This document shows, piece after piece, positions 54,269 to 64,000 of a DNA stretch of 64,000 nt. The DNA lies in NCBI GenBank assembly GCA_950097015.1, contig CATNEN010000012.1, positions 1,047,501 to 1,111,500 on the forward strand. The letters are read 5' to 3'. The notes under the pieces are model-generated. The model was given only the letters and a program-made list of their open reading frames with translations. It was not told the origin of the DNA and ran no database searches. A program made the position numbers and the translations under genes. The DNA comes from Macrostomum hystrix. Taxonomy: Eukaryota; Platyhelminthes; Macrostomidae. The stretch's first letter is position 1. Each line of letters opens with the position of its first letter.

Positions 54269-54915
54269 TCTACCACGTTCGGACTGAGGCAGTAAAAAGG
54301 ACGAGCGAAAATAAAGCGAAGCAGTAATTACAATTAATTAAGTAGCAGAAGCAATAGGTGGATGCACGAGTAAGTAACTGGTACAACAGCTATTTTAAAT
54401 AATGACAATAGGTTGTGAGACTGTGCTAAAATGGATTTTTAAGTTGTTAGAGAAAAGACAAGCAAGTAATAAGAAAGCTTTTAAGTATTTAAGTGCATAA
54501 ACATCAAGTTAAATAAAAATGTGTAGGATACCATAGCAACATTGCCACTATTTCATACAAAATCTAAAATATTTAAGCGATTCTCCACACTAAAAGGAAG
54601 CACAAGCAAGAATAATAGGCGTGTAAGAGTAAACCTGGATTGCGCAACAGCAGATTAATAAAAAGTGCGGAATGGCGCAATCACTATAGCTATAAACCAT
54701 AAATATGTATATAGAATCGGATTGCACTGTGAGATATTGGTAAAAGATGTCAAATTGTCTAAAAAGAACAGTACAAAACAATCTAGAAGGTCAGATGACT
54801 AATTAAAAAGCCTAAAAATATAATCAGATGGACTTTATCATAAACCAAGTGGCAGGTTGGTGCTGGCATTTTAAAGCATGCTGCAAAGCGTCAAATATCT
54901 AAAAATTGTCACGAA
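54269..54915. other. Intergenic; no gene seen
   Basis: AT-rich spacer between the 45-bp and 64-bp arrays. Confidence 0.4.
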
Positions 54916-56512
54916 AGTTTTAGATGCAAGTTTTAGATGTACATTCAGGCCCCAAACTCTCTCCTCTCCTATACGCCTGCCTTCCCTATGTCAGTTTTAG
55001 ATGTACATTCAGGCCCCAAACTCTCTCTTCTCCTATACGCCTGCCTTCCCTATGTCAGTTTTAGATGTACATTCAGGCCCCAAACTCTCTCCTCTCCTAT
55101 ACGCCTGCCTTCCCTATGTCAGTTTTAGATGTACATTCAGGCCCCAAACTCTCTCCTCTCCTATACGCCTGCCTTCCCTATGTCAGTTTTAGATGTACAT
55201 TCAGGCCCCAAACTCTCTCCTCTCCTATACGCCTGCCTTCCCTATGTCAGTTTTAGATGTACATTCAGGCCCCAAACTCTCTCCTCTCCTATACGCCTGC
55301 CTTCCCTATGTCAGTTTTAGATGTACATTCAGGCCCCAAACTCTCTCCTCTCCTATACGCCTGCCTTCCCTATGTCAGTTTTAGATGTACATTCAGACTC
55401 CAAACTCTCTCCTCTCCAATACGCCTGCCTTCTCTATGTCAGTTTTAGATGTACATTCAGACTCCAAACTCTCTCCTCTCCTATACGCCTGCCTTCCCTA
55501 TGTCAGTTTTAGATGTACATTCAGATCCCAAACTCTCTCCTCTCCTATACGCCTGCCTTCTCTATGTCAGTTTTAGATGTACATTCAGACTCCAAACTTT
55601 CTCCTCTCCAATACGCCTGTCTTCCCTATGTCAGTTTTAGATGTACATTCAGGCCCCAAACTCTCTCCTCTCCTATACGCCTGCCTTCCCTATGTCAGTT
55701 TTAGATGTACATTCAGGCCCCAAACTCTCTCCTCTCCTATACGCCTGCCTTCCCTATGTCAGTTTTAGATGTACATTCAGGCCCCAAACTCTCTCCTCTC
55801 CTATACGCCTGCCTTCCCTATGTCAGTTTTAGATGTACATTCAGGCCCCAAACTCTCTCCTCTCCTATACGCCTGCCTTCCCTATGTCAGTTTTAGATGT
55901 ACATTCAGACTCCAAACTCTCTCCTCTCCAATACGCCTGCCTTCTCTATGTCAGTTTTAGATGTACATTCAGACTCCAAACTCTCTCCTCTCCTATACGC
56001 CTGCCTTCCCTATGTCAGTTTTAGATGTACATTCAGATCCCAAACTCTCTCCTCTCCTATACGCCTGCCTTCTCTATGTCAGTTTTAGATGTACATTCAG
56101 ACTCCAAACTTTCTCCTCTCCAATACGCCTGTCTTCCCTATGTCAGTTTTAGATGTACATTCAGATCCCAAACTCTCTCCTCTCCTATACGCCTGCCTTC
56201 TCTATGTCAGTTTTAGATGTACATTCAGACTCCAAACTCTCTCCTCTCCAATACGCCTGTCTTCCCTATGTCAGTTTTAGATGTACATTCAGACCCCAAA
56301 CTCTCTCCTCTCCTATACGCCTGCCTTCCCTATGTCAGTTTTAGATGTACATTCAGACCCCAAACTCTCTCCTCTCCAATACGCCTGCCTTCCCTATGTC
56401 AGTTTTAGATGTACATTCAGATCCCAAACTCTCTCTTCTCCAATACGCCTGCCTTCCCTATGTCAGTTTTAGATGTACATTCAGATCCCAAACTCTCTCC
56501 TCTCCTATATAT
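54916..56512. repeat. 64-bp satellite-like array with higher-order structure
   Basis: About 25 copies of a 64-bp unit containing TTTTAGATGTACATTCAGGC. Units carry diagnostic variants (AGGCCCC, AGACTCC or AGATCCC; CCTATACG or CCAATACG; TTCCCTATG or TTCTCTATG). The variant series from 55385 to 55640 recurs from 55897 to 56152, an offset of 512 bp (eight units). Confidence 0.95.
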
Positions 56513-57000
56513 ACATTTGTACGTAAATTTTATTTTCTGCTTCGAGTAATAAGTAGTTTAAAACGTTTTTTACTACAGCAAAGCAGCTTGAATCATTAGT
56601 ACGTGTATACATAGTAGCTTAAAGTATGGCTAAATATGGTTAATCTAGCACCCCAAAAACGAAATAAATACGATAAAAAGCTACTAAAAAATAAGAATGC
56701 TAGAACAGCAGCTCAGAATTTCTCAGTATTTTACTTTATTGAAAAGCGAGACGAAATACAAAACATTAGAAAGGAAACAATACAAAGGTTAGACAAGAAT
56801 TAGTCGATAAATAACTGAAAACTCATCGCTGAATACAGATTAGCCTGATAGACACAAGACTCAATAAATATCATAATTGATGGATGACAGGGCTTAATTA
56901 TTAAAGCCCAACAATTTAATGTCGTTTAAGAGAATTTAGGTTAAAAATATATTATAAATTTTGGTGGCACTAAAACACACAAGAAGTGCCAAATTGCTGG

Positions 57001-60000
57001 TCAGTCCATGTGGTGAGCGTGATAGGCTGCGTGCCAGATTTCGCCAGAGTGGCGCAGTGAGCCAATCACATCGCAGAAGGCGCGCCAGAGCGGCTTGATC
57101 TCGTGCCGGATGCCGTACTTCCGGCAAAGGTGCTGCACCTCCGGCTGCACTTTGTAATAGTTGTGCCGCGGCATGGTTGGAAACAGGTGGTGCTCGATTT
57201 GGAAGTTCAGGTGGCCGGTGAACCAATCGTTGAATGGCGATTTTTCAATGTCGCAGGTGGCGTGAAGCTGCAGGGCTAGCCAGGGCTCGGCACGGTCGTG
57301 CTCAATCTCCATTGGAATATGGTTGCTCTGCGACACCCAGGTGAACCTGATGGGATGATGGGATTCAGAAACTCGAGGCCTTGTGTGATCTCTTGGGGAT
57401 CTGAGATAGTGGGATCTTGTGTGATAGCGAGATCTGGGATAGTGGGATCTGAGATAGTGGTATCTTATGTGATAGTGAGATCTGAGATAGTGGGATCTTG
57501 TGTGATAGCGATTTCTGGGATAGTGGGATCTTGTGTGATAGCGATTTCTGGGATAGTGGGATCTTGTGTGATAGTGAGATCTGGGATAGTGGGATCTTGT
57601 GTGATAGCGAGATCTGAGATAGTGGGATCTTGTGTGATAGTGAGATCTGAGATAGTGGTATCTTGTGTGATAGTGAGTTCTGGGATAGTGGGATCTTTTG
57701 TGATAGCGAGATCTGAGATAGTGGTATCATGTGTGATAGCGAGATCTGAGATAGTGGTATCTTGTGTGATAGTGAGATCTGGGATAGTGGGATCTTTTGT
57801 GATAGCGAGATCTGAGATAGTGGGATCTTGTGTGATAGCGAGATCTGGGATAGTGGGATCTTGTGTGATAGCGAGATCTGGGATAGTGGGATCTGAGATA
57901 GTGGTATCTTATGTGATAGTGAGATCTGGGATAGTGGGATCTTGTGTGATAGCGATTTCTGGGATAGTGGGATCTTGTGTGATAGCGATTTCTGGGATAG
58001 TGGGATCTTGTGTGATAGTGAGATCTGGGATAGTGGGATCTTGTGTGATAGCGAGATCTGAGATAGTGGGATCTTGTGTGATAGTGAGATCTGAGATAGT
58101 GGTATCTTGTGTGATAGTGAGTTCTGGGATAGTGGGATCTTTTGTGATAGCGAGATCTGAGATAGTGGTATCATGTGTGATAGCGAGATCTGAGATAGTG
58201 GTATCTTGTGTGATAGTGAGATCTGGGATAGTGGGATCTTTTGTGATAGCGAGATCTGAGATAGTGGGATCTTGTGTGATAGCGAGATCTGGGATAGTGG
58301 GATCTTGTGTGATAGCGAGATCTGGGATAGTGGGATCTGAGATAGTGGTATCTTATGTGATAGTGAGATCTGGGATAGTGGGATCTTGTGTGATAGCGAG
58401 ATCTGGGATAGTGGGATCTTGTGTGATAGCGAGATCTGGGATAGTGGGATCTGAGATAGTGGTATCTTATGTGATAGTGAGATCTGGGATAGTGGGATCT
58501 TTTGTGATAGCGAGATCTGAGATAGTGGGATCTTGTGTGATAGCGAGATCTGGGATAGTGGGATCTTGTGTGATAGCGAGATCTGGGATAGTGGGATCTG
58601 AGATAGTGGTATCTTATGGGATATTGAGATCTGAGATAGTGGTATCATGTGTGATAGCGAGATCTGAGATAGTGGGATCTTGTGTGATAGTGAGATCTGA
58701 GATAGTGGGATCTTGAAGGGATGTTTGAGAAAGTGGAATCAGGAACTAGGTACTTGGTACTTGGAAAGCGTGGGATCTGGGATTTGGGGATCTGGGATAA
58801 TAATGATAATATTATTAGTATTATTGGGATCTAAGATTGAGAATGGTTAGTGATAAGTTAGACTGTCTAAAATAGAGGGTACATTGGGTACTATAAGAAT
58901 AGTAGGATTTTACGGGACAGTGTCATATTTTGGGATACAATGGGATCATCAGGAATAAACTGTTTTTGGGATCAAGATTTTAAAGGACACATTCGCGACA
59001 AAGATCACCAGTAAGGCGTACTTACCAGTGGCTCTCGATCATGCGCACCAGAAAGTAATAGAGAAAGGCGCCACCCATGCCTAGCAGAGGCCTATAGAAT
59101 ATAACGATCTTGGCGAAGAACAGAGCCATGCAGGCCAGGTCAACGTAGCAGCGACGCAAGATGGCGTGCCGAAAGGTGGCAAGCTGAAAGTACACCGGAA
59201 ACAGCAGCGGCGGGCCCACGGCGAAGAAGTAGCGATGCTGAAAGTGATACGGCACGTACGGACTGCGCTTGGCGGCGGCCTCCTTCGGCATGGTCTTGCC
59301 GACAACAAAGAGCGGCTGAATGCGCACGTCCGGGTCTTTGTCCATAACATTGGGCTTGGAGTGGTGCTGATAGTGTAGGTGCTTCCACCAGTGCGCAGAG
59401 GCGCCTTTGAAATAGCTCATTGTGAGCTGATGAAGCCAGCCGTCCCAGCGACGATTGCGAAACACGGACAAATGACCGAAGTCATGCTGCAGCCAGCTAG
59501 CCTGCGGTGCGACAGAATGCGGGTTGGACAAGAATAACATGACTGCGGCAAAGCGAATGACCAGAATAACATGACTGCGGCAAAGCGAATGACCAGAATA
59601 ACATGACTGCGGCAAAGCGAATGACCAGAATAAGATGACTGCGGCAAAGCGAATGACCAGAATAACATGACTGCGGAAAACGAATGACCAGAATAACATG
59701 ACTGCGGCAAAGCGAATGACCAGAATAACATGACTGCGGCAAAGCGAATGACCAGAATAAGATGACTGCGGCAAAGCGAATGACCAGAATAAGATGACTG
59801 CGGCAAAGCGAATGACCAGAATAAGATGACTGCGGCAAAGCGAATGACCAGAATAAGATGACTGCGGCAAAGCGAATGACCAGAATAAGATGACTGCGGC
59901 AAAGCGAATGACCAGAATTAAATGACAGCAACATGTCATACTTAGATGACTTGAATATGAACTAAAATGGTAAATTATATTACCGGATAGGTAGCAGGAA

Positions 60001-60545
60001 GCAGCACTATGAATGACCAGAATGACAAGGTGGCAGTGCATTGACCCACTTACCTGGCTCTGGGCGGTGGCGTAGAGACAGAGGGCCACAATGTAGGGCA
60101 GCCAGCTGGTGCCCCAGAAACGCAGTGAGGCATAGGCCAGGGCCTCCAGAGCAAAGATGTGCGCCAACATCAAAGCAAAAAAAGTCAGGCTAGGCTTAAA
60201 ATAGCCCTTCGAGTGAGCAGTCTCGCGCAGGCGCTCAAAATCGGTTCGCATAGCAACTAGGCGATCGGGATCGTCAGATCTTACTCGACCAATTCGCAGC
60301 GGTGCCAGCCACTTGGCTACAGCTGCCTGATCCAGGTGGAAGGCGCGAAACGCTTCAGTGGCGTCCTGCCCGGCGTAGTGGGAGAGCAGCCGGCTGCCGC
60401 CCGGATGCTTGTGCGCCCAGCGGGTCACATCGTAGACCGAGTTGTCAATCACTAACCAGCGACTGTCTGGCGATGTGTGCCTGCGAATCTCGTCCCAGCT
60501 GAGCTCGCTGTTTTTGTTCATTGAGTTGGCCGATGCAGTGGACAT
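57001..60545 (-). CDS. FADS: Front-end (delta-5/delta-6-type) fatty acyl desaturase with fused cytochrome b5
   Basis: Three exons: 60545-60054, 59501-59026 and 57346-57001. The junctions match in phase (0, then 2), giving 437 residues, normal for FADS. The N-terminal cytochrome b5 domain has the haem-binding HPGG at 47-50. The membrane desaturase domain has three histidine boxes: HDFGH (170-174), HYQHH (207-211) and QIEHH (372-376). The Gln in place of the first His of box three is diagnostic of front-end desaturases, which insert a double bond between an existing one and the carboxyl end of polyunsaturated acyl chains, in the endoplasmic reticulum using cytochrome b5 electrons. Regioselectivity (delta 4, 5, 6 or 8) cannot be told from sequence alone. 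Both introns are mostly minisatellite. Confidence 0.93.
57365..58715. repeat. 33-bp minisatellite in desaturase intron 2, with 444-bp higher-order repeat
   Basis: Units containing GATAGTGGGATCTTGTGTGA with 12-bp and 21-bp sub-modules. The landmark GGTATCTTATGTGATAG recurs at about 57458 and 57902 with the same intervening variant order, showing a 444-bp block duplication. A partial third block follows. Confidence 0.95.
59525..59928. repeat. 32-bp minisatellite in desaturase intron 1
   Basis: About 12 copies of a 32-bp unit containing GCGAATGACCAGAATAACAT. The array lies right behind the acceptor of exon 2, and a decayed copy occurs near 60010. Confidence 0.95.
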
Positions 60546-60704
60546 TGCTGCGGCAACGATGTTGCTGTTGCTGCAAAAAAATAATTATTATTTGAACGCT
60601 TTTTAAAACACTTGGTATTAGGTCTTCCAGGGAGGCTTTGCTTTGAAGTAAACTAAAGTCAATATGCATTTATTGCGCCAAAAAGGAATACGTGAGATTC
60701 TGAT

Positions 60705-62530
60705 TCTCTCCACTCTGTCTGTTTCTCATTCCACTCTGTCTGACACTCACTGCACTCTATCTGACACTCACTCCACTCTGTCTGACTCTCACTCCACTCT
60801 GTCGACACTCACTCCACTCTGTCTGACACTCACTCCACTCTGTCTGGCACTCACTCCACTCTGTCTGACTCTCACTACATCCTGTCTGACACTCACTGCA
60901 CCCTTTCTGACTCTCAAATCTGTCTGACCCTCACTACACTGTCTGACACTCACTGCACTCTGTCTGACACTCACTGCACTCTGTCTGACCCTCACTACAC
61001 TGTCTGACACTCACTGCACTCTGTCTGACACTCACTGCACTCTGTCTGACACTCACTGCACTCTGTCTGACACTCACTGCACTCTGTCTGACACTCACTA
61101 CACTCTGTCTGACACTCACTGCACTCTGTCTGACACTCACTACACTCTGTCTGACACTCACTACACTCTGTCTGACACTCACTGCACTCTGTCTGACACT
61201 CACTACACTCTGTCTGACACTCACTGCACTCTGTCTGACACTCACTGCACTCTGTCTGACACTCACTACACTCTGTCTGACACTCACTACACTCTGTCTG
61301 ACACTCACTGCACTCTGTCTGACACTCACTACACTCTGTCTGACACTCACTGCACTCTGTCTGACACTCACTGCACTCTGTCTGACCCTCACTACACTGT
61401 CTGACACTCACTGCACTCTGTCTGACACTCACTGCACTCTGTCTGACACTCACTGCACTCTGTCTGACACTCACTGCACTCTGTCTGACACTCACTGCAC
61501 TCTGTCTGACACTCACTACACTCTGTCTGACACTCACTGCACTCTGTCTGACACTCACTACACTCTGTCTGACACTCACTACATCCTGTCTGACACTCAC
61601 TGCACCCTTTCTGACTCTCAAATCTGTCTGACCCTCACTACACTGTCTGACACTCACTGCACTCTGTCTGACACTCACTGCACTCTGTCTGACCCTCACT
61701 ACACTGTCTGACACTCACTGCACTCTGTCTGACACTCACTGCACTCTGTCTGACACTCACTGCACTCTGTCTGACACTCACTGCACTCTGTCTGACACTC
61801 ACTACACTCTGTCTGACACTCACTGATCTCTGTCTGACACTCACTACACTCTGTCTGACACTCACTGCACTCTGTCTGACACTCACTGCACTCTGTCTGA
61901 CACTCACTACACTCTGTCTGACACTCACTGCACTCTGTCTGACACTCACTGCACTCTGTCTGACACTCACTACACTCTGTCTGACACTCACTGCACTCTG
62001 TCTGACACTCACTACACTCTGTCTGACACTCACTACATCCTGTCTGACACTCACTGCACCCTTTCTGACTCTCAAATCTGTCTGACCCTCACTACACTGT
62101 CTGACACTCACTGCACTCTGTCTGACACTCACTGCACTCTGTCTGACCCTCACTACACTGTCTGACACTCACTGCACTCTGTCTGACACTCACTGCACTC
62201 TGTCTGACACTCACTGCACTCTGTCTGACACTCACTGCACTCTGTCTGACACTCACTACACTCTGTCTGACACTCACTGATCTCTGTCTGACACTCACTA
62301 CACTCTGTCTGACACTCACTGCACTCTGTCTGACACTCACTGCACTCTGTCTGACACTCACTACACTCTGTCTGACAATCACTGCACTCTGTCTGACACG
62401 CACTGCACTCTGTCTGACACTCACTGCACTCTGTCTGACCCTCACTACACTCTGTCTGACCCTCACTACACTCTGTCTGACCCTCACTACACTCTGTCTG
62501 ACCCTCACTCCACTCCGTCTGACTCTGTTT
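60705..62530. repeat. 21-bp minisatellite (CACTCTGTCTGACACTCACT) with block duplications
   Basis: About 85 copies. A distinctive block (CTCTCAAATCTGTCTGACCC) recurs at 60911, 61615 and 62069, showing segmental duplications of about 704 and 454 bp. Confidence 0.95.
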
Positions 62531-63284
62531 TGTACTCTCTCCACTATGTCCGGCTTTGAATCAGTCGTGACAGGAAAGAGCATACCGAATGCTGGTTGCT
62601 GACGAAAATCTAATGGAAGCCGGTAACAGGGCTTGGTGGCAGAGCTTGAGAAGACCTGCTATAAACCAACAAATCAATAGTATCTGACCAGAAAAAGCTG
62701 ACAGTGGCACTTTCTTGATATGGCGACTGAGACTAGGAATAAGGGCGGCAAATATAACACAGGAGCGCTCGCACACACAAGAGACTATAGGGAGGGACAG
62801 GTAAGAAAAAAAGCCTTTAAATTCTGAAGAAGATATCACCTAGGCGTCACAGCGAGATAGAAGGGCATTGAGACTTTGACTGCGCCACCAGGGAGGGCTC
62901 TAGTGCAATGTGCTTATCACCAAGCCTTCCATGCGCAGTCAGCAGTCCACTTCACTTACTAAACTAAACAGGTTAGAAATAGGAGTCAAAGTTCATGATT
63001 GAAGGAAACACGCAGTCTTTAGGCGGCGTGAAAAAATAACTAAACTGATTGTCAATATTTACGTGACCAATAAAGTACTTCCCTTTGAAAACAATTCTAT
63101 AAAAAAGCAAAATGTCACTAACTCAATCCAAAGTTGCTGGAGAGTCAAAGAAAAATGCTAATTATTTTCAAGTTTATATATTTAACAAACCCACGCGCAC
63201 ACATCATGATTGGCTGCTGTAGCATGAAACTTCAGAGACTATATGAAATGCAACAACAGGTCAACAATTTATCATATAATTAGG
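62531..63284. other. Intergenic; no gene seen
   Basis: Non-repetitive, AT-rich. The 92-codon minus-strand frame at 62561-62839 has no splice or composition support. Confidence 0.35.
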
Positions 63285-63468
63285 CTAGGGCGATTCTTTG
63301 GACTTCTTTGTCGAATCCTCGACGTCGCCGCTGCAATTGGGCGAAGCCGAATGCTCGCCAATCTCTTCTTCAATGTCGCCGGCGTCCTTCAGGGCGGAGC
63401 TGTCGCATTCGGCGGCCTTCCTCTTAGCTCGAGGCTTCGGACCCCAATTTGGTGGCGGCTTGTGGAAT
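63285..63468 (-). CDS. 3'-terminal exon of an unidentified gene extending beyond the right edge
   Basis: Read on the minus strand, a good acceptor (TTATCCCGACAG at 63480-63469) is followed by 61 codons. They start FHKPPPNWGPKPRAKRKAAE, continue as an acidic Ser-rich stretch (DAGDIEEEIGEHSASPNC), and end in STKKSKESP and TAG. Entry is in phase 2, so an upstream exon is required. None is visible up to the window edge except sequence occupied by a MITE, so it presumably lies outside. The PKPRAKRK segment resembles a basic nuclear localisation-type patch (inference). Product unknown. Confidence 0.5.
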
Positions 63469-63558
63469 CTGTCGGGATAATTGTTAGCAAATCCACCATT
63501 AACAGTTGTGGAATTAACAATTCCACCACTACCAAGCCACTTTGCCGCCCGTTTTATA

Positions 63559-63923
63559 CCAAGGGGGGAATTCTCCCTGAAGAGTTTTTCGGCAGCGCCC
63601 GAACGCTAACTGCGTTTGGGTGGTGACTGATTGGTTGACAGACTATGTGAGGGTGTCCATCTAGTGGTTGAAGTTCCAGCAGTCCGTCTAGATAAAGGGT
63701 GACATGCTGATAAAGTTTGAAGGCCTGGCAAGGCCGCACGCACTGAGGCGCAGTGCGAGTTCGTGTATTAGGGGTACAAAATACACAAGCCCTTATGGGA
63801 AAAATCTGAACTTTGGCCAGAACCGTTGAATATCTCGACGGTCTGAAAAGCTGGCTCGTGTGCTCGTGTTGCTTCGTTTGGGTGCAGCAAAAAAAAATTT
63901 CTGGTGGGGAAATCCCCCCTTGG
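63559..63923. mobile_element. TA-flanked MITE (Tc1/mariner-like)
   Basis: About 365 bp with imperfect inverted ends of about 50 bp: the left begins CCAAGGGGGGAATTCTCCC, and the right, reverse-complemented, begins CCAAGGGGGGATTTCCCC. Both arms continue into a GC(A/G)GC(A/G)CCC(A/G)AACG segment. It is flanked by TA on both sides (63557-63558 and 63924-63925). No transposase. Relatives are at 992-1090 (ends) and 35502-35745 (interior). Confidence 0.6.
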
Positions 63924-64000
63924 TAAGTTCTACTGTTAAAGAATGCTGCTGTCCCATTCAGCCACAATGTCTGATTATGTACCTCATCAGTTTGTCAACC

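Noticed and set aside
53646-54287. Several 150-210-codon frames in both orientations over the 45-bp repeats
   Set aside because: All frames are open because of the repeat length and composition, with no codon bias or flanking exon structure.
54916-56599. Series of 63-codon overlapping frames starting MYIQ
   Set aside because: Each is one and a half satellite units, and they repeat every 64 bp. Not genes.
57298-58716. 472-codon plus-strand and 427-codon minus-strand frames over the desaturase intron
   Set aside because: Array-derived. The desaturase exons on either side splice in phase across it.
59417-59934. Desaturase frame read through intron 1 (507-codon version with [14 protein letters not shown] repeats)
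   Set aside because: The read-through inserts array-encoded residues between conserved family segments. Splicing 60053-59502 gives the normal 437-residue protein.
62561-62839. 92-codon minus-strand frame with hydrophobic stretch
   Set aside because: No family resemblance, no splice context, and located in AT-rich intergenic DNA.

Overview
The window is eukaryotic and almost certainly metazoan. Genes are split by spliceosomal GT/AG introns, and the products are animal ones: an extracellular cadherin, an inositol trisphosphate receptor-type channel, a Cys-loop ligand-gated channel and a front-end fatty acid desaturase. There are no prokaryotic operons. Roughly a third of the sequence is minisatellite and there are several tRNA-derived SINE copies and hAT/TA-type MITEs. 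A free-living flatworm such as Macrostomum is my best guess, but that is inference; nothing in the sequence names the species.

Layout. 1-6592 (-): 5' part of a multi-repeat cadherin, running off the left edge. 6593-10095: intergenic sequence with three tandem arrays. 10096-39212 (+): a 32-exon IP3-receptor-like gene. My exon model closes in frame at 2,782 codons including the stop. 33228-34652 (+): an intronless nicotinic-type Cys-loop receptor subunit, nested in intron 30 of that gene. 40281-47963 (-): three single-exon paralogues of a cysteine-rich, single-pass membrane protein family I do not recognise, separated by minisatellites. 48250-56510: mostly tandem repeats, with a promoter-like segment near 49.8-50.1 kb and a short hypothetical reading frame near 51.6-52.1 kb. 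57001-60545 (-): a three-exon cytochrome b5-fusion front-end desaturase. 60700-62530: a 21-bp array. 63285-63468 (-): terminal exon of an unidentified gene that continues past the right edge.

Main points of interest. (1) The IP3 receptor-like protein keeps the architecture of the family (N-terminal domain, IP3-binding-core region, helical region, channel, CxxC/HH-x4-H linker and charged tail). However, most of the residues that contact IP3 are replaced, and the glycine-rich selectivity filter is replaced by a DKWID stretch. It is probably a non-canonical IP3R paralogue. (2) The three-member cysteine-rich family has a shared cysteine signature and looks undescribed. (3) Most of the longer introns and intergenic gaps carry their own unrelated minisatellite. 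One such monomer family sits inside a hAT MITE with a perfect 8-bp target duplication, and a 2-kb array of the same monomer lies between 148-bp direct repeats. (4) The cadherin gene needs about four single-base homopolymer corrections to stay in frame.

The genes do not form an operon or pathway. The IP3R-like channel and the Cys-loop receptor are both ion channels, but their only visible link is physical nesting.
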